Part shown: positions 1-9,028 of the stretch, piece after piece
Numbering within the stretch: position 1 is the stretch's first letter
Layout: each line of letters starts with the position of its first letter
Program-made: the position numbers and the translations under genes
Notes under the pieces: model-generated
What the model saw: the letters and a program-made list of their open reading frames with translations, nothing else
Databases searched by the model: none
Told to the model about the DNA's origin: nothing
Assembly: GCA_045648175.1 (NCBI GenBank)
Contig: JAZRNN010000076.1
Span: forward strand, 1-64,000
From: SIG440 sp045648175
GTDB taxonomy: Bacteria > Bacillota > Clostridia > Monoglobales > Monoglobaceae
Reading direction: 5' to 3'
Length of the DNA stretch: 64,000 bases

Positions 1-38
1 CCTGAACCATGCGCGTCTGCCAATTCCGCCACATCCGC
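1..38 (-). tRNA. tRNA-Leu(CAG), 5' part only
   Basis: Read on the minus strand from 38, the sequence gives a leucine-type tRNA 5' half: acceptor strand GCGGATG, the U-G pair, a D arm with GGCAGA in the loop, and an anticodon stem CATGG opening into a loop that reads TTCAGG. The anticodon is CAG (window 4-2). The variable arm, T arm and 3' end lie outside the window, so the identity rests on the 5' half. Confidence 0.85.
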
Positions 39-133
39 ATATTGCCTTATTAAATTTTACACGGTATAAGGCTTGCCGAGGAGGAGCAAAATTGCTTAAT
101 CCTCATATTGCAGTTTATTTCTGCAACTCAAAA

Positions 134-162
134 ATTATAACATATATTTTTAAATCTTGCAA
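134..162 (-). promoter_or_regulatory. sigma-A promoter for the tRNA-Leu
   Basis: On the minus strand TTGCAA (162-157) and TATAAT (139-134) are separated by 17 bases. The predicted start is near 127, giving a leader of about 90 bases before the tRNA. Confidence 0.6.
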
Positions 163-205
163 TACCTTTTAAAAAAAATTATCAAATTATTTTATTTCAC
201 CTTGG

Positions 206-234
206 TTGACTTGTGTGCCGAAAAGTGGTATCAT
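206..234 (+). promoter_or_regulatory. sigma-A promoter of htpG
   Basis: TTGACT (206-211) and TATCAT (229-234) with a 17-base spacer lie just upstream of the htpG ribosome binding site. No CIRCE inverted repeat or other heat-shock operator is visible here. Confidence 0.75.
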
Positions 235-265
235 ATTTTTTTGTAATAGAAAAGAAAGGTAGGTT

Positions 266-2194
266 ATGAAAATGGGCAAAAAACAGTTTAAGGCAGAGTC
301 AAAAAGACTGCTTGACCTTATGATTAATTCCATTTACACACACAAGGAAATTTTTCTTCGCGAAATTATCTCAAATGCCAGTGATGCATTGGACAAGCTG
401 TGCTATATATCTCTTACCGATGATAAGGTTGGTATGAGCCGCAGCGATTTTAAAATTGATATAAAAATTGATAAGGACGCAAGGACTATAACCGTTTCAG
501 ACAACGGTATAGGAATGACCGAGGAGGATATGGAGAAAAACCTTGGTATTATTGCAAACAGTGGTTCCTTTAAGTTTAAGAATGATTTAACTGAGGACGA
601 AAAGAAAAAGGAGGATATTGACATTATAGGTCAGTTCGGTGTGGGCTTTTATTCAGCATTTATGGTCAGTGACAAGGTAAAAGTTGTTTCAAAAGCCTAT
701 GGTCACGATAATGCATATGTGTGGGAATCTTCAGGTGCTGACGGATATGCAATTACACAAGGCGAAAAAGATACTGTTGGTACCGATATAATAATGTACA
801 TTAAGGATGATACCGAGGATGAAAATTACACAGAATTCCTTGACGCATATCGAATTAAAGCTTTGGTTAAAAAGTACTCTGATTACATCCGTTATCCAAT
901 CAAGATGGATATCGAAAAAAACCGCAGCGTAGAAACAGGAGAGGTTGACGAAAACGGTAACAAGAAAACTACAATGGAAAAACATGTTGAAAACGAAACC
1001 GTCAACAGTATGGTTCCAATCTGGCAGAGAGCAAAGTCTGAGATTTCGGATGAGGAATGTAAGACTTTTTATAAAGAACACTTCTTTGATATGGAAGACC
1101 CTGCTCGTGTAATTCGTGTAAGTGCCGAGGGTGCTGTCGATTATAAGGCGATGTTGTTTATACCCGCAAAAGCACCTTACGGATATTATACCAAAGATTT
1201 TGAAAAGGGTCTGCAGCTTTATACAAGCGGTGTAATGATTATGGATAAATGTGCCGACCTTTTGCCCGAGCATTTCAGATTTGTCAAAGGCATAGTTGAT
1301 TCACAGAATTTATCACTTAATATTTCGAGAGAAATTCTTCAGCACGACAAGCAACTGAAGGTTATTGCAAACAACCTTGAAAAGAAGATTAAGTCAGAAC
1401 TTAAAAAGATGATGACCGATGACCGCGATGGATATGATAAATTCTATAATGCATTTGGAATTCAGCTTAAATACGGTGTTGTAAATGATTTTGGTATGCA
1501 CAAGGATTTACTTTCAGACCTTTTGATGTTTTATTCATCAACCGAAGAAAAGCTTGTATCACTTGCTGAATATGTAAGCCGTATGCCTGAAGAACAGAAG
1601 TTTATCTATTTTGCAAGCGGTGAAACGGTGTCAAAGATTGACCAATTGCCACAGACAGAGCTTGTAAAGGAAAAGGGCTATGAAATTCTTTATATGACAG
1701 ACAGCGTTGACGATTTTGTTGTACAGATGCTGATGAATTATGAAGAAAAGTGGTTTAAGTCGGTAAATGACAATGACCTTGGAATTGAAACCGAAGAAGA
1801 AAAGAAGGATGTTGAAAAGTCAGCAGAAGAAAATAAGGATTTACTTGAATTTGTGAAAAAAAGCCTTGCGGGCAAGGTGGCAAATGTAAGAATTTCAAAC
1901 AAGCTGAAAAGCCATCCTGTGTGTCTTACAACCGAAGGCCCGATAACATTGGAGATGGAGAAGTACTTCCAGTCAATGCCCACTGGTGCTGAAATGGGAC
2001 AGATGAAGGCAGAAAGAGTTCTGGAAATTAACCCCAACCACAAGGTGATGGAAGCACTTAAAAAAGCTTTTGAAAACGATAAGGAAAAGGCAGAAAAGTA
2101 TGCTAAAATCCTTTATGCACAAAGCGTCTTGATTGCAGGACTTGATATTGAAAATCCTGCCGAATATGCAGATTTAGTTTGTGAGTTGATGTAA
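266..2194 (+). CDS. htpG: molecular chaperone HtpG (Hsp90)
   Basis: Cytosolic ATP-dependent Hsp90 chaperone that helps client proteins fold under stress. The N-terminal GHKL ATPase domain is clear: NKEIFLRE-type helix reading HKEIFLREIISNASDALDK (about residues 27-45), DNGIGM, and GQFGVGFYSAFMVSD. The middle domain contains the conserved SLNISREILQ segment and a C-terminal dimerisation domain follows. Length of 642 residues fits the family (about 620-640). AAAGG (255-259) and AGG (261-263) precede two candidate starts, ATG 266 and ATG 272; 272 has slightly better spacing from the second, so the first two codons are uncertain. Monocistronic: own promoter and a strong terminator that also serves convergent putP. 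Confidence 0.97.
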   Translation: MKMGKKQFKAESKRLLDLMINSIYTHKEIFLREIISNASDALDKLCYISLTDDKVGMSRSDFKIDIKIDKDARTITVSDNGIGMTEEDMEKNLGIIANSGSFKFKNDLTEDEKKKEDIDIIGQFGVGFYSAFMVSDKVKVVSKAYGHDNAYVWESSGADGYAITQGEKDTVGTDIIMYIKDDTEDENYTEFLDAYRIKALVKKYSDYIRYPIKMDIEKNRSVETGEVDENGNKKTTMEKHVENETVNSMVPIWQRAKSEISDEECKTFYKEHFFDMEDPARVIRVSAEGAVDYKAMLFIPAKAPYGYYTKDFEKGLQLYTSGVMIMDKCADLLPEHFRFVKGIVDSQNLSLNISREILQHDKQLKVIANNLEKKIKSELKKMMTDDRDGYDKFYNAFGIQLKYGVVNDFGMHKDLLSDLLMFYSSTEEKLVSLAEYVSRMPEEQKFIYFASGETVSKIDQLPQTELVKEKGYEILYMTDSVDDFVVQMLMNYEEKWFKSVNDNDLGIETEEEKKDVEKSAEENKDLLEFVKKSLAGKVANVRISNKLKSHPVCLTTEGPITLEMEKYFQSMPTGAEMGQMKAERVLEINPNHKVMEALKKAFENDKEKAEKYAKILYAQSVLIAGLDIENPAEYADLVCELM

Positions 2195-2204
2195 TATAAA
2201 TAAA

Positions 2205-2233
2205 TAAGCCCTCGCCGTATTGGCGAGGGCTTA
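2205..2233. terminator. bidirectional terminator between htpG and putP
   Basis: A perfect 12-bp stem (2205-2216 with 2222-2233) with a 5-base loop and flanking A/T runs lies between the two convergent genes. Confidence 0.85.
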
Positions 2234-2247
2234 AACTTTGACTAAGA

Positions 2248-3780
2248 TTATTTTGCCATTATTTCATTAAATTCTGCTGTTATGTCATCAGCAGGTTTTT
2301 TGGTAAGAAGTGAAACAAATACAATTACAATTGAGGAAATGATAAATGCGGGAAGAAGTTCGTAAATTGCAAACACACCGCCCAAAGGCTTGATAGCAAG
2401 CTTCCATACAAATACCATTATACCGCCTGAGAGCATACCTGCAACTGCACCCGCATGAGTTGTTCTCTTCCAGAACAGTGAGAACAGCATCAAAGGACCG
2501 AATGTAGCACCAAAGCCTGCCCATGCAAAAGATGTAATACCAAAGATTGTACTGTTGGCATCCCACGCAATGATCATAGCGATGATGGTGATAACTGTCA
2601 TTGCAATTCTTGATACCCACATAATTTCCTTATCGCTTGCGTTCTTTTTAAAGATGCCGTGGTAAATGTTTTCAGCTAAAGCTGATGTTGAAATTAAGAG
2701 ATATGAGTCAGATGAACTGATTGATGCAGCCAAAATTCCGGCACAGGCAAAACCTGCAAGGATGGGCGGCAGATATATTGTTGACATATCAATAAAGATG
2801 TTCTCTGCTGCTGCGTTTGATGTGTATCCTACACCGGGAACTGAACGACCGACAATACCAATGAGAACAGCTGTTGTCATTGCGATAAACAACCAGATGC
2901 AAGCAACGCGGCGTGAACGTGTAAGTTCCTTGCCGTCCCTGATACCCATAAATCTAAGAAGAACCTGAGGCATACCAAAGTAACCAAGACCCCACGCAAG
3001 GCATGAACATATTGAAAGGAAGGAGTAAGATTTTCCTACACCAAATGTATTAGCAACTTCTTCTGATGGTGTTGCTGTTGTGAATAGCGAGAAGAATCCG
3101 TCAATGTTCTTTGCGTTTTCCATAACCTGAGCCCAGCCACCGGCATTAACAATTGCAAGAGCAAAGATAATTACAAGAGCGAAAATCATAACGACAGCCT
3201 GCATAAAGTCGGAAGCGCTTTCTGCAAGGAAACCACCAAGGAAGGTGTAAAGCAAAACGAAAACAGCCGCAACAATCATCATAGTGTGATATGAATTTTC
3301 CATACCAAACAGATTCATAAATAATTTTCCGCAAGCGGATAAGCATTGACCTGCATAAACTGTAAAGAATATGATAATAAAGAGTGAAGAAATGATAAGA
3401 ATAATCTTACTCTTTTCGTGGAAACGCTTTGAGAAAAATCCGGGTATGGTGATTGCATCAACTTTAACGCTGTATTTGTGAAGTCTTTTTGAAACAATCA
3501 GCCAGTTGAAATATGTACCTACAAAAAGACCAATTGCAGTCCAGCCTGCGTCTGCAAGACCTGTCCAGTATGCAAGACCGGGAAGACCCATTAAAAGCCA
3601 GCCTGACATATCAGATGCTTCGGCACTGAATGCCGCAACCCAGGGACCAAGTGAACGTCCGCCAAGGAAGTAGCTTTCTGCATTTTTGTTTGAACGCTTT
3701 GCAAAGACAATACCTATAACCACAACTGCAGCCATATATATAATCATTGCAATAAGATGTTGATAGTTTGCACTTGTCAT
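2248..3780 (-). CDS. putP: sodium/proline symporter PutP
   Basis: Sodium:solute symporter family member that imports proline with Na+. The 510-residue protein is a run of hydrophobic helices consistent with about 13 membrane segments. It shows the family signatures YFLGGRSLGPWVAAFSAEASDMSGWLLMG in the first helices (about residues 37-65) and SSSDSYLL near residue 355. The start is ATG at 3780 with AAGGATGTG about six bases upstream. It is transcribed divergently from copA from a TTGACT/TAAAAT promoter. The PutP call rests on close family resemblance; another small solute cannot be excluded. Confidence 0.9.
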   Translation of the reverse strand: MTSANYQHLIAMIIYMAAVVVIGIVFAKRSNKNAESYFLGGRSLGPWVAAFSAEASDMSGWLLMGLPGLAYWTGLADAGWTAIGLFVGTYFNWLIVSKRLHKYSVKVDAITIPGFFSKRFHEKSKIILIISSLFIIIFFTVYAGQCLSACGKLFMNLFGMENSYHTMMIVAAVFVLLYTFLGGFLAESASDFMQAVVMIFALVIIFALAIVNAGGWAQVMENAKNIDGFFSLFTTATPSEEVANTFGVGKSYSFLSICSCLAWGLGYFGMPQVLLRFMGIRDGKELTRSRRVACIWLFIAMTTAVLIGIVGRSVPGVGYTSNAAAENIFIDMSTIYLPPILAGFACAGILAASISSSDSYLLISTSALAENIYHGIFKKNASDKEIMWVSRIAMTVITIIAMIIAWDANSTIFGITSFAWAGFGATFGPLMLFSLFWKRTTHAGAVAGMLSGGIMVFVWKLAIKPLGGVFAIYELLPAFIISSIVIVFVSLLTKKPADDITAEFNEIMAK

Positions 3781-3827
3781 ATAAACACATCCTTTTTTTG
3801 ATTTTGTAAAAAATAAAAGTTCTTTCT

Positions 3828-3856
3828 ATTTTACAAAAAAATTACAAAAAAGTCAA
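3828..3856 (-). promoter_or_regulatory. sigma-A promoter of putP
   Basis: On the minus strand TTGACT (3856-3851) and TAAAAT (3833-3828) have a 17-base spacer. The -35 lies in the left arm of the inverted repeat shared with the copA promoter. Confidence 0.75.
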
Positions 3857-3893
3857 GGAAAAACAATAAAAATGTTGTTTCTCCTTGACTTTT
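3847..3893. repeat. inverted repeat spanning both divergent -35 boxes
   Basis: A 19-bp inverted repeat with one mismatch (arms beginning AAAAGTCAAGGA, about 8-base loop) covers the -35 of putP in its left arm and the -35 of copA in its right arm. It could be an operator for a dimeric regulator or a promoter duplication. It is not a classic CopY box or CsoR box. Confidence 0.7.
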
Positions 3894-3913
3894 ACATAGA
3901 ATAGGAATATAAT
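3885..3913 (+). promoter_or_regulatory. sigma-A promoter of copA
   Basis: TTGACT (3885-3890) and a perfect TATAAT (3908-3913) with 17-base spacing. An imperfect TTAAC/GTTAG repeat lies at about 3913-3928, over the predicted start of transcription. Confidence 0.8.
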
Positions 3914-3954
3914 TAACAATAGTTAGTTACGACAAACTGCAAAAAGGAAATGAT

Positions 3955-6438
3955 GTGAAAGTGAAAAGATATAATGTTACAGGAATGAGCTGTGCCGCCT
4001 GCAGTGCAAGGGTTGAAAAGGCTGTATCCGCGCTTGAAGGTGTAACTGAATGTTCAGTAAACCTTTTGACAAACTCGATGAACGTTAAGGGCACGGCTGA
4101 TGAAAAAGATATAATTGCTGCTGTAGCTGCCGCAGGTTACGGAGTAAGTTTGGCTGAGGGCAAGCAGGAGCAGAGCGAAAAAGCTGAAAGCATTGAAATA
4201 AAAAAGATGAAAACCAGACTTTTTTCGTCGATTGGATTTCTTGTTGTTTTAATGTATGTTTCTATGGGGCATACAATGTGGGGTTTTCCGCTGCCGTCTG
4301 CGATTGCGAAAAATTCAATGACAATCGGGCTCCTGCAATTGCTTTTGACCGCTATTGTTATGGTTATAAACCAAAAGTTTTTTGTCAACGGATTTAAAGG
4401 ACTTTTTAAAGGAAGTCCTAATATGGATACTTTAGTTGCTCTTGGTTCAGGAGCGGCGTTTACCTACAGCACGTATGCGTTATTCGCAATGGGTGATGCG
4501 ATGATGGCGGGTGATGCCGCACATGCTGCACATTATCTCCACGAACTTTATTATGAGTCAGCGGCAATGATACTGACTTTGATTACCGTGGGCAAGCTTT
4601 TAGAAACCTATTCAAAAGGTAAAACAACCGATGCGTTAAAAGGGCTTATGGATTTATCTCCCAAAACTGCGGTGGTAATCCGCAATGATAAGGAGGTTAT
4701 AATCCCTGCCGAGCAGATAGTGGTTGGCGATATATTTGTTGTCCGTCCCGGCGAAAGTATTCCGGCAGATGGTGTAATTGTCGAGGGAGACAGCTCTGTG
4801 GATGAGTCAGCGTTGACAGGTGAAAGTATCCCTGTTGACAAAACTGTGGGTGATAGTGTAACAGGTGCAACCGTAAACAGAATGGGCTTTATAAAATGCC
4901 GTACAACTGCTGTGGCAGAAGATACAATACTGTCAAAGATAATAAAAATGGTAAGTGATACGGCTGCGTCAAAGGCTCCCATATCCAAGGCGGCAGATAA
5001 GGTTTCGGGGATATTTGTCCCAACTGTTATTATAATCGCTATTATCACAACCGCTGTATGGTTGTTTTTGGGACAAACTGCGGGTTATGCACTGGCAAGA
5101 GGTATTTCGGTACTTGTTATAAGCTGCCCGTGTGCTCTTGGCCTTGCAACACCTGTTGCGATTATGGTTGGCAGCGGAGTTGGTGCAAAAAACGGTATCC
5201 TTTTCAAAAATGCAGCAGCTATTGAAGAAACAGGAAAAGTTAAAATTGTGGCTCTGGATAAAACGGGAACTGTTACAATGGGCGAACCGACGGTAACAGA
5301 TGTTTTACCGGCTGATGGTATTGAAAAAAAGGATTTACTTGCAATTTCATATTCACTTGAAAAAATGAGCGAGCATCCATTGGCACATTCTGTGGTTAAA
5401 ATGGCGGAAGAAGAAGGCGTTGCGGCAAAAGTGGTAGAGAAGTTTGAAATTCTTCCCGGTAACGGACTTTGCGGAGTTATTGATGGAGTACGTGTTTTGG
5501 GCGGAAGTGTTAGATTTATCAGTGAACACTCAAATATGGACGAAAAAGCAAAAGACATTGCAACAGGGCTTGCTGAGAATGGAAAAACACCATTGTGCTT
5601 TGCAGTTGACGGAAAACTTCTTGGGATTATTGCTGTTGCAGACAGTGTAAAGGCTGACAGCAGTGATGCAGTTGCCGAACTAAAGGATATGGGCGTCAAG
5701 GTGGTTATGCTTACAGGCGACAATCAAAGGACAGCCAAGGCTGTAGCCGCTCAGGTAGGCATCGAAAATGTTGTTGCTGAAGTTCTTCCTGACGGCAAGG
5801 ACAGAGAAGTACGCAAGTTAATGGAGGACGGAGCGGTTGCCATGGTGGGTGACGGCATCAATGATGCCCCGGCACTTATGGCGGCAAATACTGGTATTGC
5901 AATAGGGGCGGGCTCTGATATTGCGATTGATGCGGCTGATGTTGTGCTGATGAAAAACACTCTTTCGGATGTGGCTGCGGCAATCAGCCTGAGTCGTGCA
6001 ACCTTGAAAAATATATATGAAAATCTGTTTTGGGCATTTGTATATAATGTGATAGGAATTCCGCTTGCGGCAGGGGTGCTGATACCCTTTGGATTAACCC
6101 TTAATCCTATGTTCGGGGCCGCGGCAATGAGCCTTTCGAGTTTTTGCGTGGTTACCAATGCCCTTAGGCTGAATTTTGTAAAGCTTCACAAGAATATAAA
6201 ACCAAAAGAATTCAAGGAGGAAAAGAAAATGACAGTAACTTTAAAAATTGAAGGAATGATGTGTCCTCATTGCGAGGCAAATGTGAAAAATACTCTTGAA
6301 GGAATTCAAGGTGTTGCCAAAGCTGATGTAAGCCATAAGGAAGGCACAGCGGTTGTTACTTTGAATGAAAGAGTGTCGACGGACATTCTAAAAACTTCGG
6401 TTGAAGATAAGGGTTATAAAGTAAATTCGGTTGAATAA
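3955..6438 (+). CDS. copA: copper-exporting P1B-type ATPase with N- and C-terminal HMA domains
   Basis: Membrane pump that uses ATP to export Cu(I). The order is: an N-terminal HMA metal-binding domain with GMSCAAC (residues 10-16); membrane helices; actuator TGES; the CPC metal-transport motif (391-393); DKTGT with phosphorylated Asp435; the hinge GDGINDAP (from about 632); and a second HMA domain at the far C-terminus with GMMCPHC. The start is GTG at 3955 after AAAAAGG; GTG 3961 is an alternative. A C-terminal HMA domain is unusual for CopA. Here it is preceded by an internal ribosome binding site (separate entry). No CsoR or CopY regulator gene is adjacent. Confidence 0.95.
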   Translation: MKVKRYNVTGMSCAACSARVEKAVSALEGVTECSVNLLTNSMNVKGTADEKDIIAAVAAAGYGVSLAEGKQEQSEKAESIEIKKMKTRLFSSIGFLVVLMYVSMGHTMWGFPLPSAIAKNSMTIGLLQLLLTAIVMVINQKFFVNGFKGLFKGSPNMDTLVALGSGAAFTYSTYALFAMGDAMMAGDAAHAAHYLHELYYESAAMILTLITVGKLLETYSKGKTTDALKGLMDLSPKTAVVIRNDKEVIIPAEQIVVGDIFVVRPGESIPADGVIVEGDSSVDESALTGESIPVDKTVGDSVTGATVNRMGFIKCRTTAVAEDTILSKIIKMVSDTAASKAPISKAADKVSGIFVPTVIIIAIITTAVWLFLGQTAGYALARGISVLVISCPCALGLATPVAIMVGSGVGAKNGILFKNAAAIEETGKVKIVALDKTGTVTMGEPTVTDVLPADGIEKKDLLAISYSLEKMSEHPLAHSVVKMAEEEGVAAKVVEKFEILPGNGLCGVIDGVRVLGGSVRFISEHSNMDEKAKDIATGLAENGKTPLCFAVDGKLLGIIAVADSVKADSSDAVAELKDMGVKVVMLTGDNQRTAKAVAAQVGIENVVAEVLPDGKDREVRKLMEDGAVAMVGDGINDAPALMAANTGIAIGAGSDIAIDAADVVLMKNTLSDVAAAISLSRATLKNIYENLFWAFVYNVIGIPLAAGVLIPFGLTLNPMFGAAAMSLSSFCVVTNALRLNFVKLHKNIKPKEFKEEKKMTVTLKIEGMMCPHCEANVKNTLEGIQGVAKADVSHKEGTAVVTLNERVSTDILKTSVEDKGYKVNSVE
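6229..6438 (+). CDS. possible internally initiated CopZ-like copper chaperone
   Basis: Inside copA and in the same frame, AAGGAGG (6214-6220) is followed after eight bases by ATG (6229-6231). Translation from there gives a 69-residue protein that is exactly the C-terminal HMA domain, with MMCPHC as the copper-binding loop. This is the size and fold expected of CopZ. The cell could therefore make both the CopA-HMA fusion and a free chaperone from one gene. Alternatively the site may be a fossil of a copA-copZ fusion by loss of the intervening stop. The site and frame are seen directly; free production is inferred. Confidence 0.55.
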   Translation: MTVTLKIEGMMCPHCEANVKNTLEGIQGVAKADVSHKEGTAVVTLNERVSTDILKTSVEDKGYKVNSVE

Positions 6439-6449
6439 AATTGTGATAT

Positions 6450-6503
6450 AAAAGAGTTGTTTATTAAAACATACAAAATGTTTATAAAACAGCTCTTTTT
6501 TTG
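6450..6503 (+). terminator. terminator after copA
   Basis: A long imperfect hairpin (arms around 6450-6473 and 6477-6498, AAAGAG at its base) runs into TTTTTTT. Confidence 0.7.
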
Positions 6504-6526
6504 TGCAAAAAATCTGCCTTAAACCC

Positions 6527-6555
6527 TTGACACAAGGTGGATTTTATTTTATACT
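6527..6555 (+). promoter_or_regulatory. sigma-A promoter of proS
   Basis: TTGACA (6527-6532) and TATACT (6550-6555), 17-base spacer. The leader of about 135 bases contains a short GGGC/GCCC hairpin (6654-6667) but no T-box sequence. Confidence 0.8.
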
Positions 6556-6700
6556 AAAGAATAATGGTTTATTGTGTAATTTGGGGGATTGTATCTTGAA
6601 TTTTACATATAAAAATCACAGAAAACTTGGCTTATGACAAAAGCAGAATGACAGGGGCTTGAGCCCTTGTTGAAATACAAATTTGAAGGGAATGGAAATT

Positions 6701-8137
6701 TTGGCAAACGAAAAGAAATTAGTAGAAGAAATTACCTCTATGAGCGAGGATTTTGCACAATGGTATACAGACATTGTTAAGAAGGCAAAATTAGTTGATT
6801 ATTCAGGCATACGCGGCTGTATGGTAATTCAGCCATACGGTTATGCAATCTGGGAAAATATCCAGAAGGAACTTGACAGAAGATTTAAGGAAACGGGCCA
6901 CGAAAATGTGTATATGCCTATGTTTATTCCTGAGAGTTTGCTCCAGAAGGAAAAGGACCATGTTGAAGGTTTTGCACCCGAAGTTGCATGGGTTACTCAT
7001 GGTGGTACAGAAAAGCTTGAGGAAAGACTTTGTGTAAGACCTACATCCGAAACCCTGTTTTGTGACCATTATGCAAATATTATTCACTCATACCGCGACC
7101 TTCCCAAGCTGTACAACCAGTGGTGTAACGTTGTAAGATGGGAAAAAACAACCCGACCCTTCCTCAGAACAATGGAATTTTTATGGCAGGAAGGTCACAC
7201 AGCCCATGCAACTGCAGAAGAGGCAGAGGCTGAAACATTGCGTATGCTCAATGTTTATGCAGATTTCTGCGAGAAAGAGCTGGCAATCCCCGTTGTAAAG
7301 GGAAGAAAAACAGATAAAGAAAAATTTGCAGGTGCTGAGGCAACCTACACAATCGAAAGCCTTATGCACGATGGAAAGGCATTGCAGTCAGGCACAAGCC
7401 ATTATTTTGGTGACGGCTTTGCAAAAGCATTTGGTATTCAGTATACCGGTGAGGATAACGAGCTTCATTATGTTCATCAGACATCCTGGGGTATGACAAC
7501 ACGCTTAATCGGTGCAATTATTATGGTTCATGGCGATGATGCAGGTCTTAAACTGCCACCCCATGTTGCACCTGTACAGGCAGTAATTATCCCCATTGCT
7601 CAGCATAAGGAAGGCGTTCTTGACCGTGCAGAAGAGCTTCGTGCTCAGCTTGCGGCAAAATTCAGGGTTAAATTGGATGCAAGTGACAAATCACCGGGCT
7701 GGAAGTTCAGTGAGTATGAAATGAAGGGTGTACCCCTCAGAATAGAAATCGGTCCTAAGGATATTGAAAACAATCAGGCGGTTATTGTAAGCCGTACAAC
7801 AAGAGAGAAATTCTTTGTTTCTCTTGATAACATTGAAGAAGAGGTTGCAAAACATTTAGAACAGATTCAGCAGGAAATGCTTGATGCGGCACTCAAAAAC
7901 CGTGAAGAAAAGACTTCTGTTGCAACCACTTATGATGAATTCCGTGACATTGTTGAAAACAAGGGCGGTTTTGTCAAAGCAATGTGGTGTGGCGATGTTG
8001 CCTGTGAAGAACAGATTAAGGCAGATACATCCGCAACCTCACGTTGTATGCCATTTGAACAGGAGCAGCTTTCTGACAAATGCGTATGCTGCGGCAAGCC
8101 TGCTAAGAAAATGGTATACTGGGGCAAGGCATATTAA
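6701..8137 (+). CDS. proS: prolyl-tRNA synthetase (short, eukaryote/archaea-like type)
   Basis: Charges tRNA-Pro with proline. It is a class II synthetase: motif 2 region NVVRWEKTTRPFLRTMEF with the following WQEGHTAH, then the anticodon-binding domain and a C-terminal zinc-type domain with CVCCGKP. About 478 residues and no editing insertion, as in the type common in Clostridia. Two upstream in-frame starts exist (TTG 6683, ATG 6692). GAAGGG at 6685-6690 is ideally spaced (10 bases) from TTG 6701, which gives MANEKKLVEEI, so I chose 6701. No T-box is visible in the leader. Confidence 0.95.
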   Translation: MANEKKLVEEITSMSEDFAQWYTDIVKKAKLVDYSGIRGCMVIQPYGYAIWENIQKELDRRFKETGHENVYMPMFIPESLLQKEKDHVEGFAPEVAWVTHGGTEKLEERLCVRPTSETLFCDHYANIIHSYRDLPKLYNQWCNVVRWEKTTRPFLRTMEFLWQEGHTAHATAEEAEAETLRMLNVYADFCEKELAIPVVKGRKTDKEKFAGAEATYTIESLMHDGKALQSGTSHYFGDGFAKAFGIQYTGEDNELHYVHQTSWGMTTRLIGAIIMVHGDDAGLKLPPHVAPVQAVIIPIAQHKEGVLDRAEELRAQLAAKFRVKLDASDKSPGWKFSEYEMKGVPLRIEIGPKDIENNQAVIVSRTTREKFFVSLDNIEEEVAKHLEQIQQEMLDAALKNREEKTSVATTYDEFRDIVENKGGFVKAMWCGDVACEEQIKADTSATSRCMPFEQEQLSDKCVCCGKPAKKMVYWGKAY

Positions 8138-8176
8138 GGTTTCTGCATAATAAAAAATTTTAAGGAGGAATTTGAC

Positions 8177-9028
8177 TTGTTTGACGGCTTTTATCAATCA
8201 CTAATTAATCAGATAGCTTTAGTCAGAATAACAGACATCATAGATGTAGCGATAATCACTTTTATAATATATAAAACTCTTAAATTTATTCGTGATACCC
8301 GTACGGTTCAGCTGCTTAAAGGCGTAGTTGTTCTTATTGTCGTTACTCAGGTCAGCCAGATTGTAAAGCTACATACCGTTAACTATTTGCTCAGCAGCGC
8401 AATGCAACTGGGAGTTATTGCAATAATTGTTGTTTTTCAGCCTGAACTCAGGCGTGCTCTTGAACAAGTGGGCAGAACTTCTATGGGACAATGGTTCAAT
8501 TTTGATGAACGTGCCGAGGATGTAGAGATGGAAAAGATTATTGCTGAGGTTACAAACAGCTGTGCTTCTATGTCAAAGAGCCGCATAGGTGCTTTGATAG
8601 TTATGGAAAGAGAAATAAAAATTGGTGATATTGTAGGAACAGGAATAACCTTAAATGCCGATGTTTCAGCAGAACTGCTTATTAATATTTTTATTCCCAA
8701 AACACCGCTTCACGATGGTGCGGTAATTATCCGTGATAATAAGATTGAGGCTGCAAGCTGTTTTCTGCCATTATCGCAGAATCCTAATGTAAGTAAGGAA
8801 CTGGGTACACGTCATCGTGCAGGTCTTGGTATGTCGGAGGAATCTGATGCGGTTGTTGTTATTGTGTCAGAAGAAACAGGTGGAATTTCTATTGCTTGCG
8901 GGGGTGAGCTTAATATGAAACTCAGTCCCGAGGCACTTGAAAGAGAACTGAACAGACTGTTTGATGTTAAAAAGAAGGACAGTAAGTTTAAAAAGAACAT
9001 CTTTACCAGAAAGGAGAAGAACAAATGA
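8177..9028 (+). CDS. cdaA: diadenylate cyclase CdaA
   Basis: Makes the second messenger c-di-AMP from two ATP. Three N-terminal membrane segments (about residues 20-90) are followed by the DAC domain with DGA (180-182) and RHR (212-214), the catalytic signatures. 283 residues, as in the family. The start is TTG at 8177, eight bases after AAGGAGG. The stop overlaps the start of cdaR by four bases, giving the usual cdaA-cdaR operon. In many Firmicutes glmM follows; here an FAD oxidoreductase comes next and then the inserted element. Confidence 0.96.
   Translation: MFDGFYQSLINQIALVRITDIIDVAIITFIIYKTLKFIRDTRTVQLLKGVVVLIVVTQVSQIVKLHTVNYLLSSAMQLGVIAIIVVFQPELRRALEQVGRTSMGQWFNFDERAEDVEMEKIIAEVTNSCASMSKSRIGALIVMEREIKIGDIVGTGITLNADVSAELLINIFIPKTPLHDGAVIIRDNKIEAASCFLPLSQNPNVSKELGTRHRAGLGMSEESDAVVVIVSEETGGISIACGGELNMKLSPEALERELNRLFDVKKKDSKFKKNIFTRKEKNK

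Noticed and set aside
731..1273. 180-codon frame antisense to htpG
   Set aside because: Shadow of the conserved htpG coding sequence; no start signal.
2666..2968. 100-codon frame on the plus strand inside putP
   Set aside because: It is antisense to a strongly conserved transporter and has no ribosome binding site or family features.
6556..6700. T-box riboswitch in the proS leader
   Set aside because: The leader is too short and the conserved AGGGTGGAACCGCG-type segment is missing.
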